The notes: a model not told the origin generated them from the sequence alone. Counted from the first letter of the stretch, positions 1 through 7,453 are shown. The stretch is DNA of 20,337 nt from Xanthobacteraceae bacterium (GCA_030037185.1 JASHRR010000659.1:1-20337), one strand, 5' to 3'. Translations and numbers: made by a program.

Positions 1-592
1 CTGCGCCCGCATTAAGCCATTAATTTCAAACGCGAATTAAGATGCGATCCAACACCGGGCTCACGTTCAGTCTGCTTGAGGTTCCAAAGAGGTTCCAGCG
101 CCGCTTTGCGAACCTACCGATGCTTCAACATGGCCCAGTCCCGGTTGGCTTCGTACTCATCCCGGCGTGTCGAAGCGGCGACATGCGCTCGCCCCGATCA
201 GCCCTCTGCTCACCACGCTCGCGGGGAGCCAGGGAACAGGCCGTCCTTGCTGGCCTTGAGGCTCCGCTTGGAACTCGCCGGTGCCAGTCGGCTTGGCCGC
301 GAGCCTCGCGACACCGGGGGTTCCGTCGACCGAGGCAGACTGGCATGCCCATTGAGGCATCGGTCTTCCGGCAGCGCTCTCCGTATGGAGTGTCCACCAA
401 AAGCGTCATGCTCTGATCACGGCCTGAACGAGAGCGCCTGCGGCGGTCAAAGTGGAAGTCAGCCTGGGGCTCACGATGGCGGCTGCGAAATCGCCCACCG
501 GGCAATTTCGAGGTGTAATGCTTTCTATAAAGCAAGCAATTGGAGTTGCTTGGTTTCCACCGACAAGGTGGTGGGCAAGGCGGTTGGACTTG
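1..592. other. Stretch with no supportable gene
   Basis: Several overlapping open frames exist on both strands because the DNA is GC-rich, but none has recognisable motifs or a convincing ribosome binding site. They read as arginine-rich, low-information translations. I see no repeat, tRNA or transposon end here. The last part holds the leader of the small gene that begins at 593. Confidence 0.5.
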
Positions 593-802
593 ATGGAGTG
601 CTTCGTGCATTGGCATAAATTCAAAGTCGGTCAATCGGTGAGCTTTTTGTCCGGATCCATCGGTCGCGGGCGCACGAACGGTCTTTACAAGGTTACGCAG
701 CTCTTGCCACCCGAAGGCGATGACTATCAATACCGGATTAAAAATGCCGATGAACCGCACGAGCGAGTCGTTAAGGAAAGCCAGCTGAATCGCATTGCAT
801 AA
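593..802 (+). CDS. Small conserved rhizobial-type hypothetical protein (69 aa)
   Basis: A 69-residue soluble protein with no signal peptide or membrane segment. From residue 9 it reads FKVGQSVSF, then LYKVTQLLPPEGDDYQYRIK and a charged tail with DEPHERVVKESQL. This arrangement is one I know from many short uncharacterised rhizobial proteins; the function is unknown. A longer frame is open upstream to 452, but the recognisable part starts right after the ATG at 593, and a purine-rich GGTTGGA lies just before it, so I chose 593. It stands alone, well separated from the next gene. The beta-rich look of the core would suit a small SH3-like barrel, but that is inference. Confidence 0.75.
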   Translation: MECFVHWHKFKVGQSVSFLSGSIGRGRTNGLYKVTQLLPPEGDDYQYRIKNADEPHERVVKESQLNRIA

Positions 803-1173
803 TCGCTGCGCTCCCCTGCTGCGAAGGCGAGCTAGATTTTCCTTCAATCCGCACGCTCGGCGCGCGGATGCATTAACGGCTAAGCGGCCTTCGAAGTCTC
901 GCCGCCTTGATTGAAATGTCTCTCGACGCCGGCGCGCGGTGCATTATCTTTCCCAGCCTAATGGGCCGAACATGCATAAGGGCCCTCACGCTCGCTTTGA
1001 TACAAAACGGATCCGGCAGGGACATGCTGTAGTAGTGGACCTTGTCGGAATCAATTGGACGGATATGCGAGGATGCGAGGACATTCTTTGACTCCGTAAG
1101 GTCACTTGGCTCAGCTCATTTAAATTCTCGAGAGTGAACATAAATAGTAGGGCGACCGATAAGGGAGACGATA
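803..1173. other. Intergenic stretch, no clear gene
   Basis: No gene is supported. A 39-codon frame (972 to 1091) has no homology I recognise. The stretch becomes more AT-rich from about 1110, just before the small gene at 1174, which probably marks that gene's promoter and leader, but I cannot assign -35 and -10 boxes with confidence. Confidence 0.4.
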
Positions 1174-1356
1174 TTGACAGCAAAATCGATCGAGGCTCGT
1201 GCCGAAGCAAGTTCCAGGAAGGAGGAGCGTGCAAAGGACGGCCAAAAGGCTATGATGGAATATCAGGCCAACATCCGAATGCTTCATGAAAAGACCAAGC
1301 GATTGAGGGCGCTTCGATTGGCCAAGGAGGCAGCCGACAAGGAGCGCTCCGGCTGA
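1174..1356 (+). CDS. Small charged, helical conserved-type protein (60 aa)
   Basis: A 60-residue protein made almost wholly of Lys, Arg, Glu and Ala, so probably one or two long helices. It matches my memory of a short rhizobial family beginning with a K-S-hydrophobic-EARA segment and ending LRALRLAKEAA; the function is unknown. The start is TTG at 1174, fixed by the strong AAGGGAG at 1161-1167 six to seven bases upstream; no ATG or GTG fits as well. The stop lies only 14 bases before the sigma-32-like promoter of the helicase gene, so the two genes share a strand but probably have separate promoters. Confidence 0.72.
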   Translation: MTAKSIEARAEASSRKEERAKDGQKAMMEYQANIRMLHEKTKRLRALRLAKEAADKERSG

Positions 1357-1369
1357 TTGTTACAGGCGT

Positions 1370-1399
1370 CTTGAAATGAACACGTAAGCGGCCCATATA
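1370..1399 (+). promoter_or_regulatory. Sigma-32 (RpoH)-like promoter of the helicase gene
   Basis: CTTGAAA at 1370-1376 and CCCATATA at 1392-1399, with 15 bases between them. Both boxes match the heat-shock sigma consensus (CTTGAA, then CCCATnTa) very closely. Transcription would begin near 1406, upstream of either candidate start codon of the helicase. The match is seen directly; that RpoH uses it is inference. Confidence 0.6.
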
Positions 1400-1524
1400 C
1401 GCATTGCTACCCAATTGGCTAGCGGCGAGCCGTGGACCCGTCAGGGGCTTCTGGCTCGCTCTTTTATTTTACTGACGCGCAGGGTGTCCCGTTCACCCAT
1501 CGCGTACGGAAGAAAGTTTCTTCA

Positions 1525-2856
1525 TTGACCTCCTTTCATGACCTCGCACTTAACAACGAGATCGCACGCGCACTCGCCGAAGAAAAGTACCTTACCCCAA
1601 CTCCGATCCAAGCGCAGACGATTCCGACCGTCATGTCGGGCCGCGACGTGATCGGAATTGCCCAGACTGGGACCGGCAAAACCGCCGCATTCGCGCTGCC
1701 GATTCTGCACCATCTCGCGATCAGCCCGCGTCCGCCGACACGCAAGAGCTGCCGAATCCTGGTGCTCAGCCCGACGCGCGAGTTGTCCGGGCAAATTCGC
1801 GACAGCTTCCACACTTACGGCCGCTTTCTGCGTGTTAGAGCTGCGCTGGCGATCGGCGGCGTATCGATGGGGGTTCAGGTTCGCGCTCTGCTCAACGGCG
1901 TGGATGTTGTTGTCGCCACGCCGGGGCGGTTGCTTGATCTTGTCAAGAGCAATGCGCTCCGATTGAGCGAGGTCGAATGCCTCGTTCTCGATGAGGCCGA
2001 CCAGATGCTCGACATGGGCTTTATCTGTGACATCCGTAAGATTGCTGCCAAGCTTCCGATCCAGCGGCAGACCCTGATGTTTTCTGCAACCATGCCTCGC
2101 GCCATCGCCGAACTCGCCGCGCACATGCTGCGCGATCCGATCAAGGTCGCGGTAGCGCCGGTCGCCTCGACTGTTGAACACGTCAAGCAGCGCGTTATTC
2201 GTGTCGATCGCGCCACAAAGCCGGCAATTCTGATCGACCTGTTGCGGCGGGAAACGATCGACCGTGCCCTGATCTTCACAAGGACCAAGCACGGCGCCGA
2301 TAAGGTCGTGCGCGGCCTGATCCGGGCTGGCATCGGCGCCGAAGCGATTCACGGCAACAAATCGCAAAACCAACGCGAACGCGTGCTCGCGGCCTTTCGT
2401 AAAGGCGAACTTAGGACACTCGTCGCAACGGATATTGCGGCGCGCGGCATCGATGTTGACGGCGTCAGCCACGTCGTGAATTTCGATCTGCCGAACGTTC
2501 CGGAAACCTACGTGCATCGCATTGGCCGTACGGCGCGCGCAGGCGCGGAAGGTGTCGCGATCTCGCTGTGCGACGCCGAGGAGGCAGCTTTCCTGCGCGA
2601 TATCGAGAAGCTTATTCGCATGACTATTCCGGTAGGCGACAGTGGCGCCAATCAACGGTCGGCGAAGCCTCCCTCCGCGACGCGTGCCTTTATCAAGCCA
2701 CCTGTCAAAGCTAAGCGGCGGCGCTCGAACCGCGGTGGTCCGGCACGCAAGCAAAATCGCGATGGCCGATCAAACGAGACGCCGCGCGGTATCGGTTCTG
2801 TTGCCTTCATACACCCCAAAGAGCGGCCCGACCGTGTTCCACGTGCGCGGCGTTGA
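1525..2856 (+). CDS. rhlE: DEAD-box ATP-dependent RNA helicase, RhlE-like
   Basis: An ATP-dependent RNA helicase of superfamily 2, expected to unwind short RNA duplexes in ribosome assembly or mRNA turnover in the cytoplasm. From the TTG start it has 443 residues. Visible motifs: Q motif TPTPIQ (24-29), Walker A AQTGTGKT (46-53), PTREL (83-87), TPGR (132-135), DEAD (156-159), SAT (187-189), then the second RecA domain with ATDIAARGID (near 301-310) and HRIGRTARAG (331-340). A basic, disordered tail follows, typical of RhlE. All catalytic motifs are intact. Family members usually begin M-T-S-F-x-D, which fits TTG at 1525 preceded by GGAAGAAAG; an in-frame GTG at 1432 would add 31 unrelated residues and cannot be excluded. 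A sigma-32-like promoter lies upstream. Confidence 0.95.
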   Translation: MTSFHDLALNNEIARALAEEKYLTPTPIQAQTIPTVMSGRDVIGIAQTGTGKTAAFALPILHHLAISPRPPTRKSCRILVLSPTRELSGQIRDSFHTYGRFLRVRAALAIGGVSMGVQVRALLNGVDVVVATPGRLLDLVKSNALRLSEVECLVLDEADQMLDMGFICDIRKIAAKLPIQRQTLMFSATMPRAIAELAAHMLRDPIKVAVAPVASTVEHVKQRVIRVDRATKPAILIDLLRRETIDRALIFTRTKHGADKVVRGLIRAGIGAEAIHGNKSQNQRERVLAAFRKGELRTLVATDIAARGIDVDGVSHVVNFDLPNVPETYVHRIGRTARAGAEGVAISLCDAEEAAFLRDIEKLIRMTIPVGDSGANQRSAKPPSATRAFIKPPVKAKRRRSNRGGPARKQNRDGRSNETPRGIGSVAFIHPKERPDRVPRARR

Positions 2857-2881
2857 GCTTGGTCATTCACCAGGAACATAA

Positions 2882-3007
2882 TTGCCCAAGGAAGAATTCC
2901 TGCAATCGACTGAGACTGAGGTCGCGCAGGCGCCTTTGATACGGCCTATGGGATCGGCGATAGTGGCGGGAGCCGCATGCGAACTGATGTGGCGGGCTAG
3001 AGCATGA
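2882..3007 (+). CDS. Possible small ORF, 41 aa
   Basis: A TTG-started frame with AGGAA six to seven bases upstream. It encodes an acidic N-terminal segment (PKEEFLQSTETEVAQ) followed by a hydrophobic stretch (AIVAGAACELMW) that could be a short membrane helix. The frame ends on a stop lying inside the left arm of the palindromic repeat. It resembles no family I can name. It starts 26 bases after the helicase stop, so it could be cotranscribed. Chance remains a reasonable explanation. Confidence 0.25.
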   Translation: MPKEEFLQSTETEVAQAPLIRPMGSAIVAGAACELMWRARA

Positions 3008-3048
3008 TCCCGAAAAGTGGGAGCCGATTTTCGGGAGAGACCATGCTC
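3000..3048. repeat. Intergenic palindromic repeat element, rhizobial type
   Basis: Outer arms GAGCATG (3000-3006) and CATGCTC (3042-3048) enclose inner arms CCCGAAAA (3009-3016) and TTTTCGGG (3028-3035), so the element folds into one long interrupted hairpin. It closely resembles the dispersed palindrome beginning GAGCATGATCC that I know from many Bradyrhizobium and Rhodopseudomonas intergenic regions. Only one copy is visible in this window. Its function is not established; it may affect 3' end processing or termination. Confidence 0.8.
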
Positions 3049-3375
3049 CACAATATGCTGGATCTGGCGACCAATTCACATTTCGACCAAGTAAAGTTCG
3101 GTGGATGAAATCATACTTGTCCGCTATAGGCGGCAAACGGCGTCATCCCGCTCTACCGCAGTCCTCGCGCTTTAGTGGCGGCGATTGCCGCAGCAAGCCG
3201 AAATGCTGGACCGGGAGCGCTGTTGTTGGCCCTCAAGGGGCACCAGTTTACGGGAAAACATCCTGGTGTGCAGCCGTTCTGAACGTGGCCGGACGCCCGA
3301 ACCGGACTATGCTAATCCCTCTCAAAGATTGAACTGCCGCCGTGCCATTTTGCAGGAGGCACTCCCGGCAAGCAG

Positions 3376-3437
3376 GCTGTGTAAACGTGAGGTCTCACGC
3401 TGTAGAACGCGCAGGCCGTGGAGACCTCTCCCACAGC
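3376..3437. repeat. Imperfect inverted repeat (hairpin)
   Basis: Outer arms GCTGTG (3376-3381) and CACAGC (3432-3437) enclose inner arms GAGGTCTC (3389-3396) and GAGACCTC (3421-3428), separated by an asymmetric internal loop, with an apical loop of roughly 20 bases. It lies in a geneless region about 200 bases from the end of the cold shock gene. It may be a structured RNA or chance. Confidence 0.4.
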
Positions 3438-3620
3438 GCCGCACGGCGGCTGCCGCTCCATCGCATGCGTCCTAGGTCGCCATCGACACATGGGGTATTC
3501 GGTCGAGATCGGCGTCGCTTTCCAATGAGAACCGGGGCCACTCCGGCGACAATCACCACCACGCACCACGGTCTCGACATTCTGAGGCGGTAAGCTCGGC
3601 TGATTGCGTTGGCAAAACGC

Positions 3621-3824
3621 TCATTTGATCTTGAGGTTGACCGCAGATTCTTTCCCCCGATTGCTCTCGATCTCGTACTCGACGGCTTGCCCCTCGTTTA
3701 GCAAGCTGAGGCCGGCCCGCTCAACGGCTGAGATGTGGACGAACACGTCCCTGCCGCCGCCAGAGGGCTGAATGAACCCATATCCCTTTGTCGCATTGAA
3801 CCACTTGACTGTACCTGTAGCCAT
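3621..3824 (-). CDS. Cold shock domain protein, CspA family
   Basis: A 67-residue single cold-shock-domain protein, an RNA and single-stranded DNA chaperone acting on mRNA structure in the cytoplasm. The two RNP motifs are visible: KGYGFI (residues 13-18, RNP1) and DVFVHIS (26-32, RNP2), preceded by the usual GTVKWFN. Length is normal for the family. The frame is open upstream for 34 more codons, but ATG at 3824 matches the family start exactly and follows GGAGAC in the leader. It is convergent with the helicase gene and divergent from the remnants after 4.0 kb. A promoter with an embedded palindrome lies just upstream. Which csp paralogue it is cannot be told. Confidence 0.95.
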   Translation of the reverse strand: MATGTVKWFNATKGYGFIQPSGGGRDVFVHISAVERAGLSLLNEGQAVEYEIESNRGKESAVNLKIK

Positions 3825-3848
3825 TTCCGTCTCCAATATTGAACGCGC

Positions 3849-3877
3849 ACAATACGGGTCGTGCTCGAGCACGACAA
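3849..3877 (-). promoter_or_regulatory. Promoter of csp with an 18-bp palindrome in the spacer
   Basis: Read on the minus strand, TTGTCG (3872-3877) and TATTGT (3849-3854) are 17 bases apart and give a plausible sigma-70 promoter, each box matching four of six consensus bases. Transcription would start near 3842, leaving a leader of about 18 bases. The spacer is largely filled by the perfect palindrome GTCGTGCTCGAGCACGAC (3858-3875), which also overlaps the -35 box, as a repressor operator would. Confidence 0.5.
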
Positions 3878-4059
3878 GGGCCATGATCGGGCTGCCCGGC
3901 GGTGGCGCCTGCCGATAAGCTCGCAAAGCCGATGTCGTCTGCTCGTGGCTTCGGTTTAAAATGAGGCCGCTTGACGGCCGCTGGCATTCGCGTGCTGCGC
4001 ATTCCGTTCAATCAACTGACTTTTCGCTCGTTGTAAGAACCGCGTGCCACCTCGGAAAT

Positions 4060-4185
4060 CCTCCGACGCGCAGGGGTTTTGGCACCAGTGTGCTGGAGAC
4101 CATGATACGAGACGGCAGGAAAGGCCGGGCACAGGTCGATTGGCACGCTGAGGGTCTTGCGTACAAAATCGCCACTTCGACATGA
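4060..4185 (+). pseudogene. C-terminal remnant of an HWE-family histidine kinase
   Basis: About 40 codons read PTRRGFGTSVLETMI and end DWHAEGLAYKIA before a stop. RRGFGT followed by a hydrophobic helix is the glycine-rich ATP-lid region at the very end of HWE/HisKA_2 kinases; the intact kinase at 15.5 kb has KRRGFGTMVMEAM in the same place. Nothing upstream in any frame matches the kinase core, so only the tip of the gene remains. This is a truncated, presumably dead fragment. It probably derives from another kinase rather than from the one in this window, since the residues around the motif differ. Confidence 0.65.
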
Positions 4186-4204
4186 CCTGGCGGACAATTG
4201 AATG

Positions 4205-4431
4205 ATGGGCGACACGAACGATCTCGAGACTGCAGCTCGGCATGTTGTCGAGGGGCACCAGATCGTTGACCGTCAATGCCGGCTTGTGGAGCGCGTGATC
4301 GTCAGGGTCTCGACCCCTCAGGCAGCCACACGCCCGATCTATTCACAACGACACTTGCAATATTCGAGGACCATTTGCGCGAGCTTTGCCCAGCGCGCGG
4401 CTGTGCAGCGGTCGCAGCTCGGCTAGCCTGA
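4205..4431 (+). pseudogene. Frameshifted small rhizobial-type protein
   Basis: From ATG 4205 the frame reads MGDTNDLETAARHVVEG, then HQIVDRQCRLVERVI, the usual beginning of a short rhizobial protein family I recall (RHV-EG-IV-RQ pattern). The expected second half, DLFTTTLAIFEDHLREL, is found only in another frame from about 4337 to the stop at 4431. A small deletion near 4300-4330 therefore splits the gene. The family's function is unknown. Its loss fits the decay of both neighbours. Confidence 0.6.
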
Positions 4432-4456
4432 GCAGGAGACGACGTCGTTTGAACAG

Positions 4457-5183
4457 GCGCACCGAATATCGAGGAATGCTGCTGGTGGTCTGAAAGTGCA
4501 GGGCATTTTCACGCTTGCCGGATACATCCTCGGCTCGCCATCGGACGCGCCAGAGACTATCCGGCGCGACATTGCGATCATTCAGGAAGAATTGCCGCTC
4601 GATATCAAGTTCTCTTGCCTCACCCGCTGCCGGGCCCGCAGGATCATCAGGTTCTCTGGAAGAAGGGCGTCGCGATGGAGACCTAAACAAATACGTGGAG
4701 CTCGTCTGCACTGCCCATCCGCGCATGAAGAGGGAGCAGTGGGAAACGATCTATCACGAAGCGTGGTCACGTTTTTACACTCGGAAACGCTGCTGCGCCG
4801 CGCGGTGGCAACCGGAGTGCCGGTTGACAGCCTCATCAAGGTGCTCGTCAACTTTGCGACCACGGCCGAAAATGTGCATCCGCTTCAGGGCGGCATATTG
4901 CGGCTCAACCATCCTTCGGAGCGCCGTTCGGGCCTGCCGCCCAAGAGCGCCTTGATCTTCTGGCCGCGGTTCGTTCTGGACACGCTCAGCAAAACATGCC
5001 GTCATTGTTGCAACGATTGCGCGCCTCCTGCTCAGGTTTGTCATCACGCGAGATGCTGACGCCCGAATGTACAAGGATACCGCGCTCACGGTTGGTGACG
5101 ACAAGAAGGCGACGCTCGATCTACTCACCAACACGACTGGCGTGCATGCCGTGGTCACGCATTTGAAGAAGTCGCCCGGGTGA
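4457..5183 (+). pseudogene. Decayed C-terminal part of a radical SAM protein (B12-binding type, COG1032-like)
   Basis: Pieces of one protein appear in order but in changing frames: FTLAGYILGSPSDAPETIRR and IIQEELPLDIK (from 4496), PLPGPQDHQVLWKKGVAM (from 4624), DLNKYVELVCTAHP (from 4680), ETLLRRAVATGVPV, then VHPLQGGILRLNHPSERR (to about 4990), and DADARMYKDTALTVGDD ending at 5183. At least four frame changes and an in-frame stop at 4684 rule out a working protein. The order matches the C-terminal part of B12-binding-domain radical SAM proteins as I remember them; the CxxxCxxC cluster and cobalamin domain upstream are gone. Assignment to a precise subfamily is uncertain. Confidence 0.7.
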
Positions 5184-5799
5184 CTGGAGTCGCTCGAGTT
5201 GTCTGAAGCGCGACCTCTATGACAAGCTCAATTCGATTTCAGCGCCGAGGCCGATACGCGCATTGGCGTGAACCAATTCTAACGTTTTTAGGCTTTGGGG
5301 GCTTGGACAATGTACCCGAAAATCGATTCTTCTCCCAATTCGTTGCATGCCTCAAACTGATGCAGACCATGCAAAGGGCTCGCCATCGCGCGGGACGAGA
5401 GATGTTCGCGATCGCTAACTTTTCTCGCTCATCATGGTCTGGCCTAAATTGATGGCTGTGTTCACACCTTGCGGCGGCTTCTTGCAACGTGCCTTTGGAC
5501 GGTTTGGGCATAAGGGACTCTCGCGAGCAACTCGCTCGGATAGTTTTTGATCCGGTACTCGAAGTCGCCATCCCGCTCGGGCGACTATCTGGTCAACTGC
5601 CGCTGTGTCGACTTATGGCGTTTGCGGGAACCTCTACTTTCCGGTCGGCTCGAAACGGGTGCTTCGCCGTAGCTGGCCTTTCGGGCGCATGCGGGTGGCT
5701 CCGACGCCGCAAAGGCGGCTACATCAACAAGCCACAATTGTGGCTGCAAATGCAGCCATGGGCATGAATTCATTATGTCCCAGGCCGTCCGAATGGACC
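5184..5799. other. Stretch with no supportable gene
   Basis: Open frames on both strands are short and unlike any family I know. GC content falls locally near 5280-5460, and the sequence may be older decayed coding DNA continuing from the radical SAM remnant, but I could not trace a protein in it. Confidence 0.4.
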
Positions 5800-5823
5800 G
5801 GAACTGCTTTGGCAGCCGATGTT
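5800..5823 (+). promoter_or_regulatory. Weak candidate EcfG-type promoter
   Basis: GGAAC (5800-5804) is followed after 15-16 bases by TGTT (5820-5823). The alphaproteobacterial general stress sigma factor EcfG recognises GGAAC, about 16-17 bases, then CGTT. Spacing and the first -10 base are both off, so this is only a candidate for the secreted protein gene starting at 5882. Confidence 0.25.
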
Positions 5824-5881
5824 TATTTCGGATTGATTGCAATGCTGTCTCAAGCGACCGGTTCACCGTGAGGAGAAGGAA

Positions 5882-6268
5882 ATGCGCTTTTTCCCCCGAT
5901 CAGTTGCCGCAGCTATCCTGGCTGCGGGATGTTATCTCTCCATTCCGGCAGTAGATGTTCTCGCCCAATCGCCTCGACCGGGTCCTTCTACCTCCGCAGC
6001 GGACTTGTCGGATGAAAAGCTTAGTGCAGTAGCGGCCGCGCTCGAACGCGTGGCAAGTCTCCAACAGGACTACCGGCAACGCATCGCCGAGACGGAAGCG
6101 CCCGCTGACAAGGAGCGTATTGTAGCAGAAGCCAACGTTGAGCTTACAAAGGCCGTCACCGAACAGGGTCTCTCTGTCGAGGAGTACACATCGATTTTAG
6201 ATGTGGCGCGAGATGACGCTGAAATTCGGGGAAAAATTCTTCAGCACATTCATCGCTCGGACAAATAG
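5882..6268 (+). CDS. Secreted DUF4168-like protein (128 aa)
   Basis: A small exported protein of unknown function. Residues 1-28 form a signal peptide: basic RFFPRS start, hydrophobic AAAILAAGCYL, and a VLA-QS cleavage site near residue 28; a cysteine at 17 gives only a poor lipobox. The mature part is helical and shows the DUF4168-like order SDEKLSAVAAALERVASLQQ, then LTKAVTEQGLSVEEYTSIL and a final IRGKILQHI. Length is typical. ATG at 5882 follows AGGAGAAGGA, a very strong ribosome binding site; a longer frame from 5837 would bury the signal peptide. It stands alone. A weak EcfG-like promoter lies upstream. Confidence 0.85.
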   Translation: MRFFPRSVAAAILAAGCYLSIPAVDVLAQSPRPGPSTSAADLSDEKLSAVAAALERVASLQQDYRQRIAETEAPADKERIVAEANVELTKAVTEQGLSVEEYTSILDVARDDAEIRGKILQHIHRSDK

Positions 6269-6528
6269 CGGCTAGCGGACGACGTGTCCACAGGGCAAGC
6301 AGGCCATCACTCTCTGCCCACCAGCCGGTCTTTCGCTTATTCGGTAAGTAGCGAGGCGCTGGTTGCCACAATGGCAGGTGCCAAGCAGGCCTTTCTGTGG
6401 AACGGGCACTTGAGAACAAGTCGCGGCGAAGGAAGACGAAGGAGTGAGCGTCGGTCCGCGGCATTGTAATTATAATAGAAAAGTGGTTCGAGGGATAAAC
6501 GCGGGCGACGTCGATGGGCACATGAACA

Positions 6529-6803
6529 GTGCCGCTAAGCTTTCGCTCCGATGATGGGACATTGGGGGCTGTTCGGTTTTGGGCGCATAATGGAGCGATG
6601 GAGGCTTTATTTTTGTGAATGGAGATGCACTGAAACGTATCGAACCAAGGACGCAGGTCAATGAGTCGGGAGTTCTGCGCACTTTTGATTCGCATCGCGA
6701 CTTGATCTACCCGGCTGCGACGAAAGCTTACCGGCGCGGCCGAAAGGGATCGTACGAATTGACCCCGCGGATTTTTGACGGTGCGGTTCGGTGCGAGGTA
6801 TGA
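6529..6803 (+). pseudogene. DUF1488-like gene split by a one-base deletion
   Basis: The first part, from GTG 6529, reads FRSDDGTLGAVRFWAHNGAM then EAL and stops at 6616. The rest, in the next frame from 6615, reads VNGDALKRIEP, then FDSHRDLIYPAATKAYRRGR and KGSYEL. Together these follow the DUF1488-like pattern (AVRFWG..-ME-FFV-EDALKRI-P...F--NRDLI-A-A-K-Y-RGRKGSYEL) without a gap. Adding one T to the run of five T at 6610-6614 restores a single frame and the expected FFVN junction. The second half is otherwise clean, so the break is recent, a sequencing error, or slippery. Function of the family is unknown. Confidence 0.7.
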
Positions 6804-6948
6804 CGAGGTCACACTGGAATCGGATTGGAAGGCCCCAACCGGAATACCTTTGAAGACGGCACAGCCACGACCGTCGGCTCAGAAGATTGGAGGCTTGACG
6901 AACGATTGTTCTTGAGGCCATCACGGTTTTCCGTCACAAGGTGATTGA

Positions 6949-6973
6949 GGAACGGTTCGTGCTTCACGCCGTC
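6949..6973 (+). promoter_or_regulatory. Candidate EcfG-type promoter
   Basis: GGAAC (6949-6953), then 16 bases, then CGTC (6970-6973). This is one mismatch from the general stress consensus GGAAC-N16/17-CGTT of alphaproteobacteria, and it lies about 80 bases upstream of the small gene at 7055. Such short motifs occur by chance. Confidence 0.3.
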
Positions 6974-7054
6974 AGACTGTCGCGGCGCGGTATCCATTCA
7001 CACATTGCCGGCCTTCAAACGCGCTCCATTTAAGTACCGTGAGATAAGATCGCC

Positions 7055-7273
7055 ATGCGCATCTACGTTTTCAAATCGGAGACCACGGACCGGCTGCGCG
7101 CCTTCGCCGGCGACCCTGACGTCAACAAGCTTCCGCGCCAGCACGGTCCCTGGACTGCTACCGGTACAATAGCGCCGGACCAAGCTCCTCCCTACAGCCT
7201 CCCGCGCGATGTGATCGAGGAAGCAATCAACGCAGAAGGCTTTCAACTTTGGCGCCTGCGCGACAAGAATTGA
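7055..7273 (+). CDS. Small conserved rhizobial-type hypothetical protein (72 aa)
   Basis: A 72-residue soluble protein of unknown function. It begins MRIYVFKSE, has LPRQHGPWTATGTIAPDQ in the middle and ends VIEEAINAEGFQLWRL. This pattern (M-R-hydrophobic-YVFKSE ... LP-QHGPW--TG ... I--GFQLWR) is one I know from short uncharacterised proteins of Bradyrhizobium and relatives. No signal peptide or membrane segment is seen. The ATG at 7055 coincides with the family start; the ribosome binding site is weak. The gene is complete and isolated, with broken genes on both sides. Confidence 0.78.
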   Translation: MRIYVFKSETTDRLRAFAGDPDVNKLPRQHGPWTATGTIAPDQAPPYSLPRDVIEEAINAEGFQLWRLRDKN

Positions 7274-7453
7274 ACACAACTGACGCAGCGTTTCGTCCCG
7301 AAGTATCCTCGTGCCCGTCGCCGCTGATCCGTGACGGTTGAAGCCGAACTCCGCGTCGCGACCGAGACTGGGTCACAGCCCCTCAATGCGGTCCGAAACG
7401 GCGTCTTTGCGTCTGTCGATTCGCTCTAGTTGAACACGAAAAGGAAATGTTTC

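Larger units (their letters stand above)
2857..3620. other. Gene-poor stretch with repeat and hairpin
   Basis: Between the helicase stop and the stop of the convergent cold shock gene. It holds a possible 41-codon ORF, a palindromic repeat (3000-3048) and an imperfect hairpin (3376-3437), all listed separately. Other open frames here are short, arginine- and cysteine-rich and show no family resemblance. I see no strong intrinsic terminator for either flanking gene. Confidence 0.5.

Noticed and set aside
125..847. Long minus-strand open frame (240 codons) over the first small gene
   Set aside because: It runs antisense through the supported gene at 593-802, is arginine-rich and has no family resemblance.
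972..1091. 39-codon plus-strand ORF before the small gene at 1174
   Set aside because: Good-looking composition but no ribosome binding site and no family I know.
1522..2754. Minus-strand open frame of 410 codons opposite the helicase
   Set aside because: It is a shadow of the high-GC third positions of the helicase gene; its translation has no motif.
3825..3926. N-terminal extension of the cold shock protein to a 101-residue form
   Set aside because: The extension covers the promoter and palindrome, and the family start is at 3824 with a ribosome binding site.
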